From Paramecium tetraurelia (taxonomy: Eukaryota; Ciliophora; Oligohymenophorea; Peniculida; Parameciidae), in contig NW_001799400.1 of NCBI RefSeq assembly GCF_000165425.1, forward strand, positions 186,001 to 250,000: DNA of 64,000 nt, in the 5' to 3' direction. The translations under genes and the position numbers were made by a program. Every line of letters begins with the position of its first letter. Within the stretch, counting starts at the first letter, position 1. This document shows, piece by piece, positions 24,369 through 34,276 of the stretch. The notes beneath the pieces are model-generated. The model did no database searches. It was not told the DNA's origin and saw only the letters and a list, made by a program, of their open reading frames with translations.

Positions 24369-26083
24369 TGTCAAACTAATTGCAAAGCAATTAATAAACC
24401 TTTGATAGAGCAATCCAGTCCATTTCAAATTATTTAAATCAAAATGATCATGAAAATCAATAATAAGTAAATATCTATTAATGAATATTAAAGTCTCTGG
24501 CTGTGGCTGGTTAAATAAAGATTGATTGCAAATAATTGAGAGTCGTAACTTTAGCATTCAATCCATATTAAAATTCAGAGAATAATAATCAACTTGTTGT
24601 TGTATAAGAAAAAGGGGTTAATTTCTATAAAGTTACATTTAATCAAGGTTCTTAATAAAGCTACAATATTGAAGCTAATTTTAATTTTTAGGAACACTTA
24701 AATGATAATGACACAATCACAGCTATTCATTTTCCAATTACAAAGTAGGATAACTAACCATTCTTTATTGGAACTAAGAAAGGAAAATTGTTATGCGCAA
24801 TCTTGAATCCAAAAAAGAAACTTAAAAATCTTATATATCTTCATAGTGGTCAAATAAGTTGTATTTAATAAGTAGATGCATATGATAATAAATTAATTTT
24901 ATTAACAGGTGGTTATGACGGTCTAATTAAATAATTTGAAGTTATCATACATTACGATAAAGAAGTTAGAGGGAATGAAAATTAAGATGGATAATAACCA
25001 TAAAATCAATAGGCAAATTAAGATGGATAATAAATACAATAAAATCAATAGGCAAATTAAGATGGATAATAAATACAATTAAATCAATAGGCAAATTAAG
25101 ATGGATAATAAATACAATTAAATCAATAGGCAAATTAAGATGGATAATAAATACAATTAAATCAATAGGCAAATTAAGTAGGATAATAAATACAATTAAA
25201 TCAATAGGCAAATTAAGATGGATAACAAATACAATTAAATCAATAGGCAAATTAAGTAGGATAATAAATACCATAAAATCAATAGGCAAATTAAGTAGGA
25301 TAATAAATACCATAAAATTAATAGGCAAATTAAGATGGATAATAAATATCCAATTGCTATTGGATAGATTTCGATATCGAATATATGCCAGCAGATGATC
25401 AAGGGGCGTTAAAGCATGGCTCTAAGGAAGGGGTTTTTTGGCTATCCTTAAGTGATATAAAAAATGGTGAAAAAAGAAAATAGAGACTGATCTCTTCAGG
25501 TTATGAGAATAATTTTTACATTTGGGAAAGAAATATCAAAAGTTATGATTGGCAATTCATCCTCAAATATAAAAGAAATGCTTTTGGAACAAGAGTTTCC
25601 TATTATGGATCAGATTGTATAGTCTGGCAAATGTTCAAACAAAATTATGTGAATATTTTAATAAATCTTGATACATCGATATTAAATAATAATGAACTTG
25701 CATTGAACTTCAAGCCGGAAAATCTAAGAAAAGTTTAATTCGATGAGCAATATAATGATAACAAGCTAGAAAGACATGATAATGATAAATTTCCGTTGTT
25801 ATACAATAGAGAGAAGGACATAATGGCGATGAAATATGGAAATAGAATTCATTTTTTGATATGTAAATCCTAATTACCAAGCAAAGAAGGATCACAAAAC
25901 ATAGCTTAGCTCTTTTAAGCAAAGCGTGAATTAAGCTTTAATTATTATCAATAATACATTTAATGTAGTTTAGATTGTACAGAAGGAGCAATATCACCAG
26001 GAGGTGATATGTTAGCAGTCTACGATGGTTGCCAAAAAAAAGTGACAATTCATAGGTTATGGTTTCTTTAAAAAATCATATGA
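24369..26083 (+). CDS. WD-like protein with an internal Gln/Asn-rich repeat tract
   Basis: After an N-terminal exon ('MSNQLQSNQQTFDRAIQSIS') and a 27-nt intron at about 24469-24495, the frame is open to TGA 26081. The first third has weak WD40 features ('AIHFPITKQDNQPFFIGTKK', 'QVDAYDNKLILLTGGYDGLI'). A 13-residue tandem repeat tract of the form NQQANQDGQQIQL follows (24980-25347). After the tract are further beta-propeller-like segments ('RLISSGYENNFYIWERNIKS', 'SPGGDMLAVYDGCQKKVTIH'). The repeat interrupts the propeller between two blades. It is divergent from the WD40 gene at 23028-24093, suggesting a diverged duplicate pair. Function unknown. Confidence 0.75.
24980..25347 (+). repeat. 39-bp coding minisatellite, about nine units
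   Basis: A regular array with period 39 bp. The core CAATAGGCAAATTAAG recurs at about 25009, 25048, 25087, 25126, 25165, 25204, 25243, 25282 and 25321, preceded by a partial unit. Units vary at few sites: GATGG versus GTAGG, and ACAATTA versus CCATAAA. Each unit encodes 13 residues (NQQANQ(D/V)GQQI(Q/P)(L/Q)) in the ciliate code and stays in frame. The absence of unique spacers rules out a CRISPR array. Confidence 0.92.
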
Positions 26084-26705
26084 TATTGAAATACACATAA
26101 TTTTGTAATAATTGGTAAATTTTTAATGGCAATTCAAAATTATATATTCTCTCCTTTCTTACATTACATCTATTTAATCGTATTTTTAGCAAGATTTTAT
26201 AATTAAAAACAAAACCAAATTTTTTTAATTAAAGTAAATAACCAGATTAATGAAAAATAGATTTGAAACAAATAGAACTAATTTGATTATCTACTTCTAT
26301 AGAGAACACTACCTTAATTTCTGATATAGTATTAATGCCATTAAAATAGGTAACATAATAATCTCTGATAATATAATAATGCATGAAATATATTGATTAA
26401 GTATTAATATAATAGTTTATTAAATCAATCCTTAACTCTATTTGAGTTTTAATGTAATGGTTTAACAGCGAAAAAGACATTTGATTAATAATTCAATATA
26501 GAAGAAAATAGATAGAATTATCCAACTCATGATGAAAATCTGAATTACTTTAATATTTGAAATATATAAGTAAAAATTATGTATTTATATATTATTTTTA
26601 TTATGGAATTCATTTCAGTAAATAAATTACAAATATAATAGCAAATTTCGGCTATTTTTCATAATTCTTATTCGTATATTCATGATAAAGAGATTACTCA
26701 TTATA
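26084..26705. other. Intergenic, nothing recognised
   Basis: About 620 bp of AT-rich sequence between the 3' ends of two convergent genes. I found no Gln/Glu-rich coding frame, no RNA gene and no repeat. Confidence 0.5.
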
Positions 26706-26939
26706 TCAATTAAATATAATTGTTACATCGAAATAGCCAGTCAATTGCATGGCGATCATCATTAAGGAAATAAGAATTAAAAAAATGATAGGAACAATGA
26801 ATGGATTGCTTATGAATTTGCTTCTTATTGTTGATAAAGGTAGATCAGCTTCAATAAATGATTTATGTAACTGGAGCAATTCAATGTAACCTTGGGTTTC
26901 TTCTTATTTGTCTATAAGTGGCAAATTTTCGTCATTCAT
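26706..26939 (-). CDS. Small tail-anchored-type membrane protein
   Basis: An uninterrupted 77-residue frame. The N-terminal half is polar ('MNDENLPLIDKQEETQGYIE') and the C-terminal half has one strong hydrophobic segment ('NPFIVPIIFLILISLMMIAM') followed by about 15 residues to TGA 26708-26706. The layout resembles a single-pass protein with cytosolic N-terminus. No family is recognised. The amino-acid composition and clean ATG/TGA ends support a real gene. Confidence 0.6.
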
Positions 26940-27139
26940 ATTTTATTTAATGAAATTAAAAACTTAATTAAGAATTTACTTAAACTCCCATGAAACTTAT
27001 CCTTATATTAGAGATATCAAACTGAGAGTACCTTTTGGTGATAAGTAAAATTTATTAGTGAAAAATAATCTATAGTAAACTAGTGCTATAATGTTTGGCC
27101 AATTTCCTAATTGACAATGAAGAATCGCTTATTTTTAGA

Positions 27140-28371
27140 ATGTCGGCATTTAAGGTAAGAATTCTAAATAATCTCTTTATTAGTTCAATAAAGAGTTGGC
27201 TGAAACATTTGACTAGAATTACATTCATTTGATGTAAAAAATAGTTCTGCCAAAACTGGAAAAGATTGCTCTGTTTTAAGTGGAATCTAAAGACTTATAT
27301 AGAGGCAAACCAGTAATTTTTAGGAAATCAGAAACCCCTCTAAGTATGCAGAGTACTGAAGTAGTTAAGGTAACAAGGAGTTGCAGACGATAAGTGATCA
27401 ATTTTTTAGTGCAACTCTAGAATACATCACAATTTTAGGGAGGTTGTTTCCTTTAGACAATATCTATCATAGATTAATTCTTTATCGTGTTGCTTATGAA
27501 AGATTATTCAACTTATTTGTGCAATTTCCTGAAATTCAATATTTTGATCATAATTTAAATTCATACAATTTACCTCCAGCTTTTCCTCCTTAGTCTATGA
27601 TGATACAATTAAAAGCATTTTAAGTTAGAATGCTCAATTCAAAAGAGAGATCTGTCTATAGTTAGAATCTCATCTTCCTGAGGAATATCATTAGACTAAA
27701 TATTCATCTTATGCTGAATTACTTTAGACCATTGTCAAAAAATATATTATCAAAAACAAAAATATGCTAAATTAGCCAATATTTTTCTTGAGCATGGATC
27801 CAAATAATAAGAAGGGAGAAAAATAGAAGAGCGAGCAGGTAAGTTAATCCTTTTTTATTAATATAAACAAGATTTCAAAATTCCATATCTAATTTATTAT
27901 CAGAATTCGAATTTATTAGCTAATCTGACATATTAATAAACGTATTGGCTTAAGCACAATCTAATGACGAGGAGGAGTTTGAAATGATGATATCATGTGC
28001 AAAAAGTGTGATATAAATTAAAATGAATAGTTTTTATAATTTAGTTTGTAAAAATTGTATTTCCACTTGTTAAGGGTTGTTTTGAAAAGATGATTGATAT
28101 TTATTAAAGTTAATGTTTAACCAAGTTATAATTTAATAAGGATAAGAAGTTAAGATACATTCATCATACTTTTACTAAATTTTTTGATTTAATTTTAGTA
28201 ATCATTTGTGTGTATTCAATTATTTCAGTATTAAATGAAATGTTTCATACTAAATACAATTGGGTTAATCTGTAATTCTAATCTAAGTATTCTCAAGAAG
28301 TATAAGATACTGTGGATTTTATTTATTAATATTTTTATTACTTCATTCTATTTGGCCAATAGAAATTATGA
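27140..28371 (+). CDS. Unknown conserved-looking helical protein
   Basis: Begins 'MSAFKFNKELAETFDQNYIH' across a 29-nt intron, then 'LPKLEKIALFQVESKDLYRG', 'FFSATLEYITILGRLFPLDN', 'YSSYAELLQTIVKKYIIKNK', 'ISNLLSEFEFISQSDILINV' and 'FEKMIDIYQSQCLTKLQFNK', ending near 'YFYYFILFGQQKL' at TGA 28369. Introns of 26, 32 and 37 nt fit the frame changes; one junction near 27840-27873 is off by one base and not resolved. The alternating amphipathic helices recall HEAT-repeat proteins such as exportins, but I cannot name a family. Confidence 0.6.
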
Positions 28372-28917
28372 ATATTGTAGGAATATTTTAGATTGTAGAG
28401 TTTTCATTTCATTATTTCAGACACTTATATTTTTGGTTCTAAAGATTATTTTATAAGCTCGTCATTATCAATTAAAAATAGAATTCATAATTTTTAGACT
28501 AAGAAATATTAATATTTTTTAATTGAATTCGATAATGAAATATGTCATCGAAATTTAATGAAAACCTAAAAAAGTTAATGATGGTAGAATATCTCTGGAT
28601 TGGGAATGATAATGATTGCAATTGATAAACTTCTTCTTAAAAATCATTAAATAACTTTCTTTCAAACATTTGAAATTTTAAATTGTATTACATTTGAGAA
28701 TATCAGAAATTCGAATTCTAACAAAATGTTTAAGTTTCTCTTGTTTTGTAACTAATATTTTATAATCTTGAAATTCTTTCACATGATAGAAAAAAATGGA
28801 TTATTTAAATCATGCTTATAAAAATGATTATTTTGATTGGAACTAACTTCATAGCTCTTGGAAATATAATTTTTTTTTCGATGGGTGAGATTAATTCATT
28901 GATTTTAATTAAATATA
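28372..28917. other. Intergenic, nothing recognised
   Basis: About 545 bp of AT-rich sequence between convergent genes. A homopolymer T run lies at about 28870. No coding-like frame, RNA gene or repeat was recognised. Confidence 0.45.
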
Positions 28918-29214
28918 TCATCCTATAATTGAATTCTCATTGTTTAAATAAAATTGAGGGTTGAAAGTGACATCTTGATTAATACAGATATTCTCATCAA
29001 GTAAAGCTTCTGGTTCATATGGATCAGTGTAAAGGATTTCTTCAATGAAAAAACATTCGTTTTCATTCAGGCACATTTTCTTTTGAAGTTAGCATTCAAG
29101 ATCTTTTAAATCTTCTTCTTAGGATTCAGTTCTCATCACAATGCCTTCGCGACATCCTTATTAAGATTTCCTGTTTCCCGTCTTGAAGTACTTTCTTGCA
29201 TCAATGTTATCCAT
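28918..29214 (-). CDS. Small acidic protein, unknown
   Basis: An uninterrupted 98-residue frame from ATG 29214 to TGA 28920-28918. The sequence starts 'MDNIDARKYFKTGNRKSQQG' and becomes acidic, with several cysteines ('ESQEEDLKDLECQLQKKMCL', 'ECFFIEEILYTDPYEPEALL'). There is no membrane segment, signal peptide or known motif; the four cysteines are not spaced as a classical zinc finger. Composition and clean ends indicate a real gene. Confidence 0.6.
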
Positions 29215-29515
29215 GCTTGTACTCAGTTAAATTAATTTAATATAAATTTATGGATAAATTCTGAGCTTAATAATCTTTAAGAATGTTAATGCTAAAAGAT
29301 ATGATATTTAAAAGTACGCAAGATTACCCTAAGATTAACAAACCCCTCCATAAAATTATGGGCTATAATAAATTTTGTATTTTTACAATTTTGAAGTCAA
29401 TTGAAATGAGAATGAAATTTAATTGTTTGGAGCATCTAAGCAGTTTTATAATTTGTGTTGAAGCTAATATTATTTAAGAATGAACAAATGTTAGAATAAA
29501 AATAATATATAATTA
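29215..29515. other. Intergenic between divergent genes
   Basis: About 300 bp likely to hold both promoters of the small acidic protein and PGS1. A 64-codon standard-code frame (29283-29477) is present but has Ile/Phe/Cys-rich composition and is not supported as coding. Confidence 0.4.
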
Positions 29516-31199
29516 ATGAATTAATTGTTAAATAATTTAAAGTTTCATAAGCCATTTTTTAAGTTAAACACAGCATAGATTGAAATACTTAAAGATCCTG
29601 TGGACTTTTATGTGAATTTACACAAGGGAATAAAGAATGCTTAAAAGAGAATAGTATGGAGTACTTTATATATTGGAAATGGAAATATGGAAGAATTTTT
29701 AATAGAGAGTTTGTCTAATCAATAAAGGAGATTTGAATAATTAAGGATTTCATTATTAATGGACTATTATAGAGGGACAAGAAGAGATAAGAAAGATCAC
29801 ACTACACCATTGGATCATTATCTTTATTTGAGAATGCAAAATTTATACGCCCAAAATATGAAACTTGGATTAATGAGACATCCTTTCCTCCCTTAACTTG
29901 CTAATATGTTCGAAGAATCTGCATCAAGAGAGATTTTCAATGTTCACCATATGAAGTGGTATATCTTTGATAATCGAGTAATTTTGACCGGAGGTAATTT
30001 ATAATTAAATGTCTAGCTAATTTATAGGAACAATACTTTATTAATAGGCAAGATAGATACATGGTATTTCATGAAGCTAATGAGATTGCAGATTATTTAG
30101 ATGATGCTTAATCTGCATTGTTATAACATGCGTATTATGTTGACTTTGATTCTAATTCCAAATTTGATCCTTTAAGAGCTCAACCTTTTAAAAGATAATA
30201 ATATTTTAAAGAATTCCATCAAACTTGGAAGATCTTCAAATTTAGTTACAAAGAAGCAGCCGAAATCAAAAGTGATGATGAAGAATATAAAGAATAATAA
30301 TAAGCTAAAGTTTAAAATAAGGAGGAAGAGAATGATGATACATAATAAGAATAAGAAGAAGAGGAATTATCTTAAGAAGAGATGTTACAATTTTATGAGA
30401 AAGATTTAATAGTAGAGCAAAAGATTTAAGAGAGAAAAGAATAAGCAAAATTAATGTAAATAAAGTATAAATCATAGTGAAGATTAAATAAGAGTTTCAA
30501 TAAGGGAGATGTTCAAAACATCATTAACAGGTTAGAGAAGGCACTTTATAAAGATGAAGAAAGAGAGTTAGATGAGGGAGAGGAATGCACAGTACTAATT
30601 ACTCTACACATCCCATACTTATAAACTGATGAAGATAAGTTAGTTTTTATGAGGATTCTAGAGCATTTAGATTAGTTTACTTGTATTAAATTATATTATA
30701 GTAAGAGGTGACTTGGGCATCTGGATATATGAATTTTACTAAGACTATTATTAATTTTGTGAATAATTGCAAGACTGATATTAAGTTTGTTACTGCTAGT
30801 CCAGGAGCAAATGGATTTCATAAGGCTGGAAAGGCTAAGTCATTTATTCCACTATTATATCGTAATTTTGAATTGGCTATAAATAAACCAATTTTTGAAT
30901 ACAAAAAAAATGGTTGGACATTTCATACTAAGGGATTTTGGGCTGAACTTTAGGATGGTTCTACAATGACAATTATTGGCAGTTCAAATTATGCTGAAAG
31001 ATCAGAAAAAAGAGATAATGAAATTTAAGCTTATATTTTCACTTAATGTCCTATGTTTAAGTAAGATTTAAAAAAAGAATAAAATTAATTGTTCAACTAT
31101 GCTGAAAAAATAACAAAAGAAGAAATACTCAATGATCCTGAAATCAAAATCAATTGGAAAATTAAATTATTGTCTAAAATATTTAAATCAATGATGTGA
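29516..31199 (+). CDS. PGS1: Phosphatidylglycerophosphate synthase, PLD-type
   Basis: PGS1 makes phosphatidylglycerophosphate from CDP-diacylglycerol and glycerol-3-phosphate, the first committed step to cardiolipin in mitochondria. Both phospholipase-D-type motifs are present: 'HHMKWYIFDNRVILTGG' (HxKx4D) and 'WTFHTKGFWAELQDG' with 'MTIIGSSNYAERS'. The N-terminal 'LKDPVDFYVNLHKGIKNAQK' and 'RIVWSTLYIGNGNMEEFLIE' are family blocks. Introns include 29994-30016 (23 nt), one of 27 nt near 30454-30480, and a 23-nt one near 30687-30709. Between the two halves is an unusual insert of about 100 residues rich in Glu, Gln and Lys. The first residues, rich in Asn, Lys and Phe, could be a mitochondrial presequence. 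TGA is at 31197. Confidence 0.88.
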
Positions 31200-31237
31200 T
31201 CTATTAATAAATAAATGGAAAACATATATTAATTATT

Positions 31238-32371
31238 TCAATCTAACTAAAATTTCAATTTTTTTTAAGGGGTCTTACTTTTGCTTTTAATTATACTTGA
31301 GTTAGTAGAGGTTTTTGTTTACTAGCCAAATATTTGAGGTGGAAGTGGTTTCTTCATCATTTGTGATTCATGAGTGCTCATAGCTTTTGTTTATCGAGTA
31401 AGATTTTCGTCAGGCAATAATAAATCATCATCTTCTATTTGCTTAACTATCTTATTCAATTCTTCATAGAGTTCTTGATCAAAATCAACATAATGTGCAT
31501 ATTGTACATCCATAACCTGACTCCAACATGAGTAGATCCTAATAAAGATGTTATCTGATTAATAAGGGACGAATGTATGTTATTTGTTAATTTATTCATT
31601 GGTTCCACAATAGTAAATTCTGTTACCTTTTAATAAAGTGGAAGATTCTGTGCCAGCAGCTATGTCTTAGACATTGGTCATAACAAGCTATGGCCATTAT
31701 TACTACTTCAATGATCCGTTGCCAATTTAACCAGACTTACCTTCACCCCAAATGTATAGTTATCCTTCTTATGAGAGACACATAACATGTTATAAGCCAC
31801 AAGAAATTTTGGTTGCCTTCACTTCAAAGATTTATTAAAAAGGAAACTTACCAGCAATAGTAATATTATTTTTTGTTTAAATTCCCAAGAATTCATTACT
31901 ACTTTAAACATCTTCTATATTTTATTTGAGTTTATTTTATTTCTCATCCAACAATTGATTATCACCCGTAAGGAGTATTAAGGCATTTTAAAAGTTTCTA
32001 ATTGCTTTGATATTGTTAAAAAGTATCTGTTTATCATTCGATTTATAAACCTTTTTATCCTTGTCTAAAATGAAACATCTTGAATCTATCGTGATTGTAT
32101 CTAGGATATCTGATTTTTCCTATTTAAAAGTGAATGATTTATCGATAACTCCCCAAGAATATATATTTTTGCCTTTGATAATTGATACTTTGTCATTGGA
32201 AATAGCAATATGAGATTTCAATTTATCAGCATGTATGATTTCCGAAAACTTTTGACACCAATCATATTTGTCAAAATTAATGTTTGGATTATGCTAGATT
32301 AATTTAATAGACAATAATTCTGTCTAAATTTCAATTTTGGGTACTCGACTTTAACTATTTCTTTTCATCAT
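31238..32371 (-). CDS. RCC1-repeat protein
   Basis: About 375 residues with no intron needed. RCC1 beta-propeller signatures are seen in 'ATKISCGLQHVMCLSQEGQL' followed by 'YIWGEGKSGQIGNGS', in 'DIAAGTESSTLLKGNRIYYC' and, more weakly, near the N-terminus ('HIAISNDKVSIIKGKNIYSW'). Only two or three blades are well conserved, so the propeller is partial or degenerate. The C-terminus is Ser/Lys/Thr-rich and looks disordered ('STNSSIIKSKSKTPQKK'). Most RCC1-like proteins are scaffolds; there is no evidence that this is the Ran exchange factor. Stop TGA 31240-31238. Confidence 0.78.
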
Positions 32372-32444
32372 GATTGAATCAGTTATTAATTTAAATTAAA
32401 ATTTATGTTAAATTTTATATATATAAAGTTTGTATTTAACAAAA

Positions 32445-34133
32445 TCAAAGTTGGTGAAACAAATAAAACTTTACACTATAATTACTTTCATCTTAATAGA
32501 TTTATAATTAAGAGTAGGGGCTTATTAATTTTAGAATCTTATTCACAACCAAATGTCCCATTCTTAATTACTTACTTTCACTATTATTTTTTTGAAGGTT
32601 TAACTCTATAGTATTTGCAAATTTAACTTCAATTATTTAATGATTAATATTGCTGTCATAATTTGAATTGATTTCAATCTTTATCTTGTCTTTTGCAAAC
32701 TGAATGGCATTCTCGATGACGTTGTAAAGCAATTGTCTAATTAGAATTTCATTTTCTTCCACCATAATATCAGATTTTGCTCTTATGGATACTTAAATAG
32801 ATTTGAATTGTAAGGAGTGTTTGAAATGGAATACAATCTATTGAATAAGGCCTATTAGATTGTGTTGTTTTTTGGTTGTGAAGTGTAAATGTTAAGAATT
32901 AAACAAGATTTTGCAATTGGCAAAGAAGATATTGAGCGAAAAGAGTTCTTGAGCTAATTTGTTTATGATTTCGGTCAAATTGTTTTACTTTAAATTTCTA
33001 TATAACAGAGATATGCATTCTTATTGAGTACTGATTTTCTGAGAATTCTCTTTGACGCATCTCTTCAATAATTGATTTAAAACGACCATTTTCTCATTGG
33101 TTTTTATGATAAAATCATCGTAAGTTTTTTGAAGATATATTACACACAATGGTTGATCTTCATGTATCAAAATGAGTTGGCACAAATACTCTTAGGATAA
33201 GTGTTTAACTCTGCATCTATAAGCCTAAAAGGTTTTATGAAGTATGGAATCTTCTCCCACCTGTTTTTTAAAAAATCTATGGATCAATTATTCAAGGTTC
33301 TATTTTCCTGAGAACTACAGAGTTGAGGACTATTTTGTTAATATTGAAGTGGTTTTGCCTTCTAAAATGATGACTTCTCTTGTGAATTTGATAAAACTGT
33401 TTTGATCAGTGATTCTAAGGGTATTCTAAGCGCATTTATTACATTCGGAATAAATCAATTTGAGATCGTTTTCGTTACTGAAACATTTGAGAATGGGAAT
33501 TTCAATTTGATTCAATAAATTCTCCTTTATTTTTTGGGCATTTTAATGGAGAGTGTACTTTTATCTCTTCTCGAATTCTTGGTAATATGTCACTTGAAAG
33601 GCAAACAATAGGGAGAAGAATGCGAATCCGATCCAAACTAGACTTACAGTTTCAATAAGTAAACTAAGTACTAATTAAATCAAGGTTGAATAGAGACTCA
33701 CTAGAAGCTTCAGAGTGCACTTGGTACCTATGGATAAGCTAGAGAGTTTTATATATCAAATTTACCACACTGACATTTGAAATGCAGCAGTGGTGATTAT
33801 CATAATGGTGCCTCGGTGCAAAGAGTTGTCCAATAAAGTAATTAGGGTAGCTAACAGTGTTTAAATTTCGATCTGATATACCAGAGCAACTATATTGAGA
33901 TATTAAATGGATTTTTTGGAAAGCAAAATTGCTATAATTGTCTAAATGAACATGTAGCTACCCAAGGTAATATATAAATAGTTCCCAATTATGAGAAAAT
34001 ATATAGACCCTGAAAAAGACCCAAGCAACATACTGTAGAGAAGTCTTCTAAATAAATTAAAGTCTATCTTGTGGGAGTAAAGTCCATAATTAAGTTCTTC
34101 CTGAGGATCTTTGAAGGTCAAAGTGATATCCAT
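32445..34133 (-). CDS. Membrane protein with degenerate histidine-kinase ATPase domain
   Basis: The N-terminal half contains four to six hydrophobic helices (for example 'RLLYSMLLGSFSGSIYFLII'), then a linker. The C-terminal part looks like a GHKL/HATPase domain. The N-box 'LIRQLLYNVIENAIQFAKDK' is clear with the key Asn, and an end segment 'MGHLVVNKILKLISP' plus 'YSVKFYLF' occupies the place of the G2 box and last strands. The Gly-rich G1 (DxGxG) and G2 (GxGLG) boxes are not present, and no H-box histidine with flanking Glu was found. No receiver domain follows. The protein probably kept the fold but not normal ATP-lid function. TGA is at 32447-32445. Confidence 0.65.
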
Positions 34134-34276
34134 TTCTAATTGATTTATTTATTAATTAATATCATCTAATTGAACTCGTGAATAATATATTGATTTAATT
34201 TATAATATTATTGCTATTCATTTTGTCTTAGCAACATTTAGTTTTTGAGTGTTAATTTTATTGAATTATTATTAAA

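Noticed and set aside
24966-25328. A 120-codon minus-strand frame of repeated Leu/Ile/Pro sequence
   Set aside because: It is the antisense of the in-frame 39-bp Gln/Asn repeat; the plus-strand reading fits the flanking gene and the ciliate code.
24980-25347. Regular direct repeats resembling a CRISPR array
   Set aside because: There are no unique spacers, the period is constant and coding, and the genome is a ciliate nucleus.
29283-29477. Plus-strand 64-codon frame
   Set aside because: Ile/Phe/Cys-rich, no homology, and placed in a probable bidirectional promoter region.
32405-32611. Plus-strand 68-codon frame
   Set aside because: It overlaps the 3' end of the HATPase gene on the other strand and lacks coding-like composition.
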